From the NCBI GenBank assembly GCA_002256345.1, contig NKIY01000006.1, forward strand, positions 62,001-126,000: a stretch of DNA of 64,000 nt, written 5' to 3'. The translations under genes and the position numbers were made by a program. Of the stretch, positions 53,420 to 61,312 are shown in pieces; positions within the stretch are counted from its first letter, which is position 1; each line of letters begins with the position of its first letter. This DNA comes from Bradyrhizobiaceae bacterium PARB1. Its GTDB lineage: Bacteria > Pseudomonadota > Alphaproteobacteria > Rhizobiales > Xanthobacteraceae. Under the pieces are notes generated by a model that had not been told where the DNA came from, did no database searches, and worked only from the letters and a program-made list of their open reading frames with translations.

Positions 53420-53881
53420 ATGACAGATCGACGCGATCCTGTGCTCAAGTCATCTTCCTTGCTCAATCAGGTGAGGCGGATGGCTTTTTCATTTCTGACG
53501 GCAGTGCTTGCTGCAACGCAGCCGACCGGTGTCTTCGCTCAGACCGAAAAACTGGTTGGCGAATGGCAGCAGCTCTCATCGAATGCGGGCGCTTGTCCAC
53601 ATTGCCGGGTTACGTTTGCTGGTGATGGTCAGCGCTTTCGCGTCATGGCCAACAACGGTTGGTCTGCAAATGTCGAGATCCGGGATGCCGGTAGTGCAGC
53701 GCATGCCAGTGGCAGCGGACAATGGCAGCCGCGCTCGTCAGGCGCGGCACCATGGCTGCCCTTCAGCGTGGATTTCACGCTGCAGGATCAACGTCTACAC
53801 ATGACGATGACTGGCGAGGACCAGAACGGCCGCAAGCGCGTCATCAAGGCCGTGTTCAGTCGGGTGTGGTTTGGGGCTTGA
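53420..53881 (+). CDS. Small secreted hypothetical protein
   Basis: A 153-residue protein (133 if started at ATG 53480). MAFSFLTAVLAATQPTGVFAQ is a signal peptide with cleavage near FAQ. The mature part has GACPHCRVTFAGDGQRF (a CxxC motif) and GQWQPRSSGAAPWLPFSVDFTLQDQRLHM, looking like a small beta-rich lipocalin-like domain; no family is recognised. The first 39 codons are duplicated at 51214. The longer start fits that duplicate, the shorter fits the signal peptide. A terminator-like hairpin (53449-53484, then five T) covers the 53480 start. Confidence 0.68.
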   Translation: MTDRRDPVLKSSSLLNQVRRMAFSFLTAVLAATQPTGVFAQTEKLVGEWQQLSSNAGACPHCRVTFAGDGQRFRVMANNGWSANVEIRDAGSAAHASGSGQWQPRSSGAAPWLPFSVDFTLQDQRLHMTMTGEDQNGRKRVIKAVFSRVWFGA

Positions 53882-53985
53882 TCACTGCCGTGGCGTGGGG
53901 CGGATCAGCCAAAGGCGTAGTCGCGGGCCAAGCGCAGCGCAACCCGGGGACAGTATTTCGCCAAGCGAATTCGCGATCGGTCGGG

Positions 53986-54900
53986 CTATGATGGAATTCG
54001 CCACGGTGTCTTTGGCTGAAATCGCGCCTTCAGGCACTCGACAAAGTGCGACACGCGGGCCGAGACCCCGCGGCGTGCCGGCACCAGAGCCAGAATATCG
54101 GCGCCTTCGAACTCGTGGTCATTGAACAGCCTGCGCAGTTCGCCGCGCTTGATGGAAGGCGCCACATCCCATTCCGATCTGAGAGCGATACCCAGGCCCG
54201 CAGCGGCCCATTCGCGAACGACCTCGCCATTGTTGCTGGTGAGTGCCGGACTTATTCGGAGAGTCTCCCATCGCCGGGACGATACTTTCCGATTTCTGTA
54301 GCGCCAAAGCGTCACGTCTTCCTCGTTTTCGCGCACGGACAAGCACGCATGCTCCGTCAGGTCCCGGGGATGTGCCGGCGTTCCACATCGCTTGAGATAA
54401 GCGGGGCTGGCGCAAACCCAGCGTGCGTTGCGCGCGAGAAGATGAGCGATCCACGAGGAGTCGCGGATCGCGCCGATATGGACCACGACGTCGGCGTCGA
54501 CATTGCCGTTCCAGGGCGCTTCCGCGAGATCCAGCGTCGTACGCACTTGCGGGTAGTCGCGCGCAAACGCAGCCATGACAGGTGCGACGTGGACACGGCC
54601 GAAGCCGAACGGCGCAACGACCCGCAGCGATCCGGCGAATGCGCCGCCGCGCAGGCTGTCGGCGAGACCCTCGACGCGGGACAGCATCGATTGCGCTTCA
54701 TGCACGAGTTGCTCGCCTTCCGGCGTGAAGCGAAGTCCGCGCGAGTTGCGCACCACGAGATTGACCCCGAGGGTGGCTTCCAGCTTCTTCAGTCGCATGG
54801 AAAGGGCGGGCGGCGTGACATCGAGTGCGCGTGCGGCAGCACTCAGCGATCCCGTCCGGCTCAGGGCTGCCACGAAACGCAGGTCATCCAGCGTGATCAT
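53986..54900 (-). CDS. LysR-family transcription regulator
   Basis: 304-residue regulator. The N-terminal winged helix (LDDLRFVAALSRTGSLSAAARALDVTPPALSMRLKKLEATLGVNLV) is typical LysR, followed by an effector-binding domain (GSLRVVAPFGFGRVHVAPVMAAFARDYPQV). It is divergent from the HAD - Bug - PLP enzyme - RidA cluster with 70 bp between starts and most likely activates it in response to the substrate or a breakdown product. Confidence 0.93.
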   Translation of the reverse strand: MITLDDLRFVAALSRTGSLSAAARALDVTPPALSMRLKKLEATLGVNLVVRNSRGLRFTPEGEQLVHEAQSMLSRVEGLADSLRGGAFAGSLRVVAPFGFGRVHVAPVMAAFARDYPQVRTTLDLAEAPWNGNVDADVVVHIGAIRDSSWIAHLLARNARWVCASPAYLKRCGTPAHPRDLTEHACLSVRENEEDVTLWRYRNRKVSSRRWETLRISPALTSNNGEVVREWAAAGLGIALRSEWDVAPSIKRGELRRLFNDHEFEGADILALVPARRGVSARVSHFVECLKARFQPKTPWRIPS

Positions 54901-54970
54901 TCAATTTTCCTGAACGGATGAGGTAATTCTACTTAAACACAACTGATGATCAAGCTGATAGAGGTTCGAT
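54901..54970. promoter_or_regulatory. LysR-type divergent control region
   Basis: These 70 bp hold the promoters of lysR and of the catabolic cluster. It is AT-rich with TAATTCTACTTAAA near the middle. I do not see a convincing T-N11-A dyad; the call is from arrangement. Confidence 0.45.
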
Positions 54971-55600
54971 ATGACAATGCCACGCGCCGTTCTTTTCGAT
55001 CTCCTCACCGCGCTCCTGGATTCCTGGAGTGCCTGGAATGCAGCAGCCGGATCTGAAGCCGTGGGCCGGACTTGGCGGGCGGAGTATCTCCGCCTGACAT
55101 ATGGCTGCGGATCCTATGTCCCATACGAAGATCTGGTCCGGCAGGCCGCGGCCACGACGGGCCTTTCTGCTTCGGTTGCCGACGCGCTCGAAGCGAATTG
55201 GGAGTCCTTGCCGGTGTGGAGTGGCGCCCAGGCGGCACTCGACCGGCTGGCAGGACGCACGCGTCTCGCCGTCGTCACCAATTGCTCGACACGTCTTGGA
55301 CGCATGGCCGCCGCCCGTCTGCATACGCAGTGGGATGTGGTGGTCACTGCCGAGGAAGCCGGCTTCTACAAGCCCGACACGCGTCCCTATCGTCTCGCTC
55401 TGGACATGCTGGGCGTATCGGCCGCCGACGCCGCATTCGTCGCGGGCTCCGGCTACGACGTCTTTGGCACATCAGCCGTCGGGCTGCGCACCTATTGGCA
55501 CAACCGCGTGGGCCTGACGCGTCCGGATGGCGCGCCGGTGGCCGAACGCGAATCCCCGCACCTTGATGATCTCATTCCGTGGCTGGAGGATTTTTCATGA
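54971..55600 (+). CDS. HAD-superfamily hydrolase, haloacid dehalogenase-like
   Basis: A 209-residue HAD enzyme. The nucleophile motif reads VLFDLLTALLDSW: the first Asp is present, but the +2 Asp of phosphatases is Leu, as in haloacid dehalogenases that lack that acid/base. VVTNCSTRLG holds the motif II Ser/Thr region, FYKPDTRPYRLAL the motif III Lys, and VAGSGYDVFGTSAVGLRTYW the motif IV region (one acidic residue, GYD). Action on C-halogen or an unusual bond is possible; phosphatase activity seems less likely. Its stop overlaps the next start (ATGA). Confidence 0.82.
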   Translation: MTMPRAVLFDLLTALLDSWSAWNAAAGSEAVGRTWRAEYLRLTYGCGSYVPYEDLVRQAAATTGLSASVADALEANWESLPVWSGAQAALDRLAGRTRLAVVTNCSTRLGRMAAARLHTQWDVVVTAEEAGFYKPDTRPYRLALDMLGVSAADAAFVAGSGYDVFGTSAVGLRTYWHNRVGLTRPDGAPVAERESPHLDDLIPWLEDFS

Positions 55601-56571
55601 TAGCTCGCGTATTGGCAGCCTTGTTGGCCGTTGGACTGAACTTGTCCGCGGCGATGGCTCAGGGTTTCCCCGACAAGCAACTGACATTGATCGTTCCGTT
55701 TCCTGCCGGCGGCCCGAGCGATGCGCTCGGCCGGTCCGTGGCCCAGGCCATGGCCGCGCACTTGAAGCAATCCATCATCGTCGAGAATGTCGGCGGCGCC
55801 AGCGGCAGTATCGGCTTGACCAAGATGATCAAGGCTCCGGCTGATGGATACACGCTCGGCTTCGGCACCATCGGGACCCATGTGGCGAATGTCGCGCTGT
55901 TCAAGAAGCTGCCTTACGATCCGATCGCCGACTTTGAACCTGTGGGTCTTGCCGGGATGGCTACGATGCTTCTCGTCGCGAGAAAGGACCTGCCCGTTTC
56001 CAACCTGCAGGACTTCGTCGCCTATGCCCGCGCCAATCGCGAGAAACTCACTTATGGCAGTGCTGGCGTCGGATCGATTTCGCACTATGCCTGCGTCGTG
56101 CTGCTGTCGAATCTGAAGTTGAACATCACGCACATTCCGTATCGTGGCGTTGCACCGGCAATGAACGATCTCATGGGTGGTCATGTGGACTTCATGTGCG
56201 ACCAGACCACCACGGCACTGCCGCAAGTGCAGAGCGGAACGGTCAAGGCCATCTCGGTGCTGGGCGATCAGGCCCTGCCTCAGGTGCCGCAGGTGTCCAC
56301 TGCAGCAGCCGCTGGCTATCCGGACGTGAACCTGCGCTCCTGGAATGCGATATTCGTGCGCAAGGGAACGCCCGCACCCATTCTTCAGAAGCTGAATGAG
56401 GCGCTGCGTGCCGCCATCGCCGATCCGGATGTCGCGCGGCAGATGACGGCCGTCGGCGTCGAACTGCCACAGGGAGCAAATCTCGAACCCGGCGCTGTCA
56501 GAGCACTGATCGCCCGAGGGCTGGAGCACGACGTACCCGTGCTGCGCGCCAAGGGCGAATATCTGGATTGA
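55597..56571 (+). CDS. Bug-type (TctC) solute-binding protein
   Basis: A periplasmic binding protein of 324 residues of the Bordetella uptake gene family. MIARVLAALLAVGLNLSAAMAQ is the signal peptide; FPDKQLTLIVPFPAGGPSDALGR is the Bug opening, and ENVGGASGSIGLTKMIKAPADGYT a further hallmark. Bug proteins bind small carboxylates or amides and often lack an adjacent TctAB transporter, as here. I use ATG 55597, inside the HAD stop; an ATG at 55579 would add six residues. Confidence 0.9.
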   Translation: MIARVLAALLAVGLNLSAAMAQGFPDKQLTLIVPFPAGGPSDALGRSVAQAMAAHLKQSIIVENVGGASGSIGLTKMIKAPADGYTLGFGTIGTHVANVALFKKLPYDPIADFEPVGLAGMATMLLVARKDLPVSNLQDFVAYARANREKLTYGSAGVGSISHYACVVLLSNLKLNITHIPYRGVAPAMNDLMGGHVDFMCDQTTTALPQVQSGTVKAISVLGDQALPQVPQVSTAAAAGYPDVNLRSWNAIFVRKGTPAPILQKLNEALRAAIADPDVARQMTAVGVELPQGANLEPGAVRALIARGLEHDVPVLRAKGEYLD

Positions 56572-56573
56572 AC

Positions 56574-57707
56574 ATGACACTTCTTCAGGATATCGAAACG
56601 CCCGCCGCCATCGTCGATGCCGCGCGCATGCAGCGGAATATCGCCCGCATGCAGGACCGGATGAATGCGCTTGGTGTCAGTTTCCGTCCTCACGTGAAAA
56701 CGGCGAAATGCATCGCCGTCGCCGACAGGCAGCGCGCCGCAGGTGCCAACGGCATCACCGTCTCGACATTGCGCGAAGCGGAAGAGTTCTTTGCCGCGGG
56801 ATACGACGACATTCTCTATGCGGTCTGCATCACGCCGCACAAACTCGGCCGTGCCCGACAATTGCGGGGGCAGGGGTGCCGTCTCACCATTCTCGTCGAC
56901 ACGGTTGAGATCGCGCAGGCCATCGTCGAAACTCAGTCGCGTAGCAGCGATCCCTTTGAAGTTCTGATCGAGGTCGATACCGACGGGCACCGCTCCGGCG
57001 TCGGTCCCGAAGATGCACGCCTGATCGAGATCGCTCGCGTTCTTCACGCCGGCGGCGTCACGCTTCGCGGTGTGCTCACGCATGCCGGAAATTCCTACGA
57101 GCTGAACGATCCGGAGGCCCTGCAGCAACTCGCAGAGCAGGAGCGCGCCTTGATCGTTCGTGCGGCCGAACGACTTCGTGCTGCCGGTTTCTCTTGTCCC
57201 GTTGTCAGCGTCGGATCGACACCGACCGCACTGTCCGCCCGCGCCTTGGACGGCGTGACGGAAGTCCGCTGCGGTGTGTATGTGTTCTTCGACCTGTTCA
57301 TGACAAATGTCGGCGTCTGCGCGCTCGGCGATATCGCTCTGTCCGTGCTGACGACTGTGATCGGTCATCAGCCGGACAAAGGCTGGATCATCGTGGATGC
57401 CGGATGGATGGCCATGAGCAGGGATCGCGGCACGGCCCGTCAAGCTCATGATTATGGATATGGAGTTGTATGCGATGTGGAGGGTGAGCCGCTCAAGGAC
57501 GGCTTCGTCATGATCGCAGCGAACCAGGAACACGGGATTCTGGCCGCGCCGACTGGAAGCTCGGCTTCCCTTGGCGATCGCTTTCCGATCGGCACGCGGC
57601 TTCGCATCCTTCCGAACCACGCCTGCGCGACCGGCGCGCAGTTCTCTGAGTACCATACCGCCGTGGACGGTGCCGCTGTGACCTGGAAGCGCTTCAATGG
57701 CTGGTGA
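56574..57707 (+). CDS. D-serine dehydratase / D-threonine aldolase-like PLP enzyme
   Basis: A 377-residue fold-type III PLP enzyme (alanine racemase-like N-terminal barrel). ETPAAIVDAARMQRNIARMQ opens the protein; FRPHVKTAKCIAVA contains the PLP lysine (HVKT), and the C-terminal LPNHACATGAQF has the H-x-C metal-binding motif that marks the DSD1/D-threonine aldolase group. It would cleave or dehydrate a D-beta-hydroxy amino acid. ATG 56574 chosen; TTG 56568 is in frame and would overlap the binding-protein stop. RidA follows with an 11-bp overlap, fitting release of an enamine/imine product. Confidence 0.88.
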   Translation: MTLLQDIETPAAIVDAARMQRNIARMQDRMNALGVSFRPHVKTAKCIAVADRQRAAGANGITVSTLREAEEFFAAGYDDILYAVCITPHKLGRARQLRGQGCRLTILVDTVEIAQAIVETQSRSSDPFEVLIEVDTDGHRSGVGPEDARLIEIARVLHAGGVTLRGVLTHAGNSYELNDPEALQQLAEQERALIVRAAERLRAAGFSCPVVSVGSTPTALSARALDGVTEVRCGVYVFFDLFMTNVGVCALGDIALSVLTTVIGHQPDKGWIIVDAGWMAMSRDRGTARQAHDYGYGVVCDVEGEPLKDGFVMIAANQEHGILAAPTGSSASLGDRFPIGTRLRILPNHACATGAQFSEYHTAVDGAAVTWKRFNGW

Positions 57708-58095
57708 CATCGATCACGATGCGTCTCATGGATTGGCAGCGCCCGGCGGGCACTATAGCCATGCCGTAAGGGCAGGTGGCCTGGTCTTCGTATCCGGGCA
57801 ATTGCCGATAGCTCCCGATGGCACGAGATTCTCGGGCCAGAATTTCGAGACACAGGCGCGTCAGGCATTGGCCAATGTCGCAGCCGCTTTGGCATCGGCA
57901 GCAAGCGCGATCGACGAACTCGTTCAGGTTTGCGTCTACGTCACGGATATCAACGACTGGCCGGTCTTCGACAGGATTTATTCTGAATGGATCGGCGCTG
58001 TCCGGCCGGCCCGTGCGGTCGTTCCCGTTCCGGCGCTTCACTATGGCTCCCGTATCGAGATCGAGGCCGTGGCGAGTGTAGTGCGAGGGAACTAG
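57697..58095 (+). CDS. RidA-family reactive-intermediate deaminase
   Basis: A 132-residue YjgF/RidA protein: HYSHAVRAGGLVFVSGQLPIAPDGT at the N-terminus, the conserved Arg in VRPARAVVPVPAL, and IEIEAVASV at the end with the Glu that holds a water. RidA enzymes hydrolyse the 2-aminoacrylate-type enamines/imines released by PLP enzymes. The gene overlaps the PLP enzyme gene by 11 bp, which suggests direct cooperation. Confidence 0.92.
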   Translation: MAGDIDHDASHGLAAPGGHYSHAVRAGGLVFVSGQLPIAPDGTRFSGQNFETQARQALANVAAALASAASAIDELVQVCVYVTDINDWPVFDRIYSEWIGAVRPARAVVPVPALHYGSRIEIEAVASVVRGN

Positions 58096-58243
58096 CGGCA
58101 TCGTAGGGCGCATCAGCGAACGGCGCGCGCGAAGCGCGCCCGATGATAAACTCCGCGTCATCCGTCGCTTCGCCCGCCCGATGGTCTCGGCCGGCGGATG
58201 ACGTCCTCGGCTAATCAGCGTCACGATCGCGCTGAGCCATCCA

Positions 58244-58336
58244 CGTCATTGCGAGGAGCGAATGCGACGAAGCAGTCCAGATGGTCACCAAGGTACGACT
58301 GGATTGCTTCGCAATTCGTCAGGGCTCGCAATGACG
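58244..58336. repeat. Palindromic repeat, CGTCATTGCGAGG type
   Basis: CGTCATTGCGAGGAGCGAATGCGACGAAGCAGTCCAG-like left half pairs with the right half CTGGATTGCTTCGCAA...CTCGCAATGACG. It is one of the frequent mobile palindromes of Bradyrhizobium-group genomes and lies between ridA and the convergent UDP-glucose dehydrogenase gene. A smaller hairpin GTCATCCG / CGGATGAC lies just upstream at about 58157-58202. Confidence 0.75.
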
Positions 58337-58344
58337 CATACAGG

Positions 58345-59658
58345 TTATGCCTTCCCGCGTCCCACGCTCTCGTAAGTAAATCCAGCCTTCTCCATTTCAT
58401 CCGGCCGGTACACGTTGCGGAGATCGACGATCACCGGCTGCTTCATCGTGGCCTTGATCTGCGCGAGATCGAGCGCGCGGAATTGCTCCCATTCGGTGAC
58501 GATCACCAAAGCGTCGGCGCCGTCGGCGCAGGCATAAGCGTCATCGCAATAGGTGACGGAGGAGGGTAGTTCACCCTTGGCCTGCTCCATGCCGACGGGG
58601 TCATAGGCTTGCACGGTGGCACCGAGATCCTGCAGGGCAGTGATTAGCGGGATCGACGGTGCCTCGCGCATGTCGTCGGTGTTCGGCTTGAAGGTGAGGC
58701 CGAGCACGCCGATCGTTTTGCCACGCAGGCTGCCGCCGAGAGCATGCTGGACCTTGCGGGCCATCGCGCGCTTGCGGTTGTCGTTGACGGTGAGCACGGC
58801 TTCGACGATGCGCAGCGGCGCTTCATAATCCTGCCCGGTCTTCACCAGCGCGCGCGTATCCTTAGGGAAACAAGAGCCGCCGAAGCCGGGGCCCGCGTGG
58901 AGAAACTTCGCGCCGATGCGATTGTCGAGGCCGATGCCGCGGGCGACGTCCTGCACATCGGCGCCGGTGCGCTCGGCGAGGTCGGCGATTTCGTTGATGA
59001 AGGTGATCTTGGTCGCGAGGAAGGCATTGGCCGCGTATTTGATCAGTTCGGCGGTGCGGCGGCCGGTATACATGATCGGCGCCTGGTTCAGGTAAAGCGG
59101 CCGATAGATCTCGGCGATCACCTTCTGCGCGCGATCGTCCTCGGTGCCGACCACGATGCGGTCGGGATGCTTGAAGTCGCGGATCGCGGCGCCCTCGCGC
59201 AGGAATTCGGGATTGGAAGCGACCGCGACATCGGCGGCCGGATTGGCTTCCCGGATGATGCGCTCGACCTCGTCGCCGGTGCCGACCGGAACAGTGGATT
59301 TGGTGATGACCACCGTGAAGCCCTGCACATTGGCCGCAATCTCGCGCGCTGCGGCATGGACGTAAGAGAGATCGGCATGGCCGTCGCCGCGGCGGGAGGG
59401 GGTGCCGACGGCGATGAATACGGCATCCGCCTTGGCGACCGGGTCTGCAAGATCGGTGGTGAATTCGAGCCGGCCGGCCTTCACATTGGCGGCGACCAGG
59501 GCGTCGAGGCCCGGCTCGTAGATCGGGATTTCGCCCCGCAGCAGCGCCTCGATCTTGCCGGCGGCCTTGTCCACACAGGTCACCTGATGGCCGAAATCGG
59601 CAAAACAGGCCCCCGAGACGAGGCCAACATAACCGGTGCCGATCATCGCAATGCGCAT
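58345..59658 (-). CDS. ugd: UDP-glucose 6-dehydrogenase
   Basis: Oxidises UDP-glucose twice with NAD to UDP-glucuronate, a precursor for acidic polysaccharides. MIGTGYVGLVSGACFADFGH is the NAD loop; STVPVGTGDEVE, and GPGFGGSCFPKDTRAL with the catalytic Cys, are diagnostic; NTDDMREAPSIPLI marks the C-terminal domain. 437 residues, family-typical. It stands well away from the polysaccharide locus in this window, with an RBS-free gap towards the HTH gene. Confidence 0.96.
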   Translation of the reverse strand: MRIAMIGTGYVGLVSGACFADFGHQVTCVDKAAGKIEALLRGEIPIYEPGLDALVAANVKAGRLEFTTDLADPVAKADAVFIAVGTPSRRGDGHADLSYVHAAAREIAANVQGFTVVITKSTVPVGTGDEVERIIREANPAADVAVASNPEFLREGAAIRDFKHPDRIVVGTEDDRAQKVIAEIYRPLYLNQAPIMYTGRRTAELIKYAANAFLATKITFINEIADLAERTGADVQDVARGIGLDNRIGAKFLHAGPGFGGSCFPKDTRALVKTGQDYEAPLRIVEAVLTVNDNRKRAMARKVQHALGGSLRGKTIGVLGLTFKPNTDDMREAPSIPLITALQDLGATVQAYDPVGMEQAKGELPSSVTYCDDAYACADGADALVIVTEWEQFRALDLAQIKATMKQPVIVDLRNVYRPDEMEKAGFTYESVGRGKA

Positions 59659-59878
59659 GGGAACAACCTCGTCTGGAGCGCCAGGGGCGCGGGAAGAACG
59701 CTGCGGCGTCTTATCAAAGCCGGGCGACTGTCGCGCGACAATCCGGAACTTTTAAGGACCATTTCCCCGGTGGGCAAGGCATGCTAGGGAGTGGGCAGAA
59801 GTTGTTTCTGCCCACTTCGCGCCGTGGGCTGCCGCAAGGTTGCCGCAGTTCTGCCGCAAGAAAGCCGCAAGAAATCGA

Positions 59879-61234
59879 ATGAAAAACGACCAGATCCTCG
59901 CCACGATCGCCGATTTCTGCCGCCAGGCCGGCATGGCGGAATCGACCTTCGGTCGCCGCGCGGTGAATGACGGCAAGCTGGTCGCGCGGTTGCGCGAGGG
60001 CAAGCGGATCACCATCGATACGCTGGAGCGCATCCAGGCATTCATCGCCCAATCGATGCCGGAAGGCGTGCCGCCGCCGCCGGGACTGGAGGCGCCTATC
60101 GAGCGCCGCGATCCGCGCAGCAATTTCCGGTTCTTCGAAAACCGGCAGAAATACTTGCTGTTCGTGCATACATGCTCGGAAAAGCGGGTGATCGCCGACC
60201 GCGTCGCGCTGGAACTGGCGAGCATCCATCCGCGCCCGCCAGCGCTGCGGGTGTTCGATGCCGGCGTCGGCGACGGCACCGTGCTGTCGCGCGTGATGCG
60301 CTCCATGCACGGCCGCTTCCCGCATATGCCGTTCTATATCGCCGGCAAGGAGCTCAGCCTCGAGGACGCGCGCCTGACCCTGGACAAGATCCCGGACCGG
60401 CTGTTCGAGCATCCCGCCACGGTCTTCGTGCTGACCAACATGCATTATGCCGAGGCTCCCACGCTGACGCCGGCGTCTCCGACTGCGGCAGCGGCCATGA
60501 TCTGGCACGAGGTTCCCCTGCGTGGGGCTTCATCGGGCGAATTCGCCGACCAGATCGCCAATCTTGGAGCTTTTCTTGAGGACAACTGGCGCGCCAGCAT
60601 CAATCCGCGATCGGGCATGCCGACCTATGAACGCCCCGTCGCATTGGTGGTTTACCGCGAGGATCACCGGTTCCTGCTCGATACCATCATCCCCCGCGCC
60701 GGCCGCACCGAGGCCAATTTCGACCTGATTATTGCTTCGCAGCCCTATCGCGCGAAAAGTTCCGTTCAATTCCGCGCCCGCCGCATCATCGCGCCGCTGG
60801 CCCGGGCACTTAGAGCCGGTGGGCGGCTGATCGGGATTCATTCGCATGGGCAGGACCCCGGCATGGAGATCGTCCAAGCCGTCTGGCCCAAAGAAAATCC
60901 TTTCGCCGTCAGCCGGCATGAGCTATTGCGGGCGGTGAAATACGAGCTGGGCTCCGCCGGCCGCGATCTGAACTTCAATGCCTATTCCGACCAGCGGTCG
61001 ATCTTTCGCTACGCCATGGAGGCGCTGCCGAACGAGGTCACCGGATCGATCGGGACATCAACGGCATTCGCAGCCTGGAACGCGGCGGTCTATGTGGCCC
61101 AAATCGAGGATGACCGTTTGACGGAAGTGACGCAGAGCGGCCGTTATCTGGATGCCACGAGAGAGGTTCTGCGCAAGCACAACGGTCTCTGGTTCTACGA
61201 CGAATCCTACGTCATCTCGCGGCGTCGCGACTGA
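59879..61234 (+). CDS. HTH plus methyltransferase-like protein next to metK
   Basis: A 451-residue cytoplasmic protein from ATG 59879. The N-terminal part (DQILATIADFCRQAGMAESTFGRRAVNDGKLVARL) looks like a helix-turn-helix; the middle begins RVFDAGVGDGTVLSRVMRSMHG, a good SAM-binding motif I, and later IAPLARALRAGGRLIGIHSHGQ resembles post-motif IV strands of class I methyltransferases. No family name is certain. Its position before metK suggests a link with SAM metabolism. The open frame upstream to 59840 is not family-like. Confidence 0.75.
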   Translation: MKNDQILATIADFCRQAGMAESTFGRRAVNDGKLVARLREGKRITIDTLERIQAFIAQSMPEGVPPPPGLEAPIERRDPRSNFRFFENRQKYLLFVHTCSEKRVIADRVALELASIHPRPPALRVFDAGVGDGTVLSRVMRSMHGRFPHMPFYIAGKELSLEDARLTLDKIPDRLFEHPATVFVLTNMHYAEAPTLTPASPTAAAAMIWHEVPLRGASSGEFADQIANLGAFLEDNWRASINPRSGMPTYERPVALVVYREDHRFLLDTIIPRAGRTEANFDLIIASQPYRAKSSVQFRARRIIAPLARALRAGGRLIGIHSHGQDPGMEIVQAVWPKENPFAVSRHELLRAVKYELGSAGRDLNFNAYSDQRSIFRYAMEALPNEVTGSIGTSTAFAAWNAAVYVAQIEDDRLTEVTQSGRYLDATREVLRKHNGLWFYDESYVISRRRD

Positions 61235-61312
61235 CACCGAGAACATTCAAGAAATCCGCAAGAACTCAGCACGAAGTCTGCCATCTCCGGCGCAACCACA
61301 GAGGATCAGTTG

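Noticed and set aside
61235-61312. SAM riboswitch before metK
   Set aside because: The 78 bp show no recognisable SAM-I, SAM-II or SAM/SAH core; too short for SAM-I.
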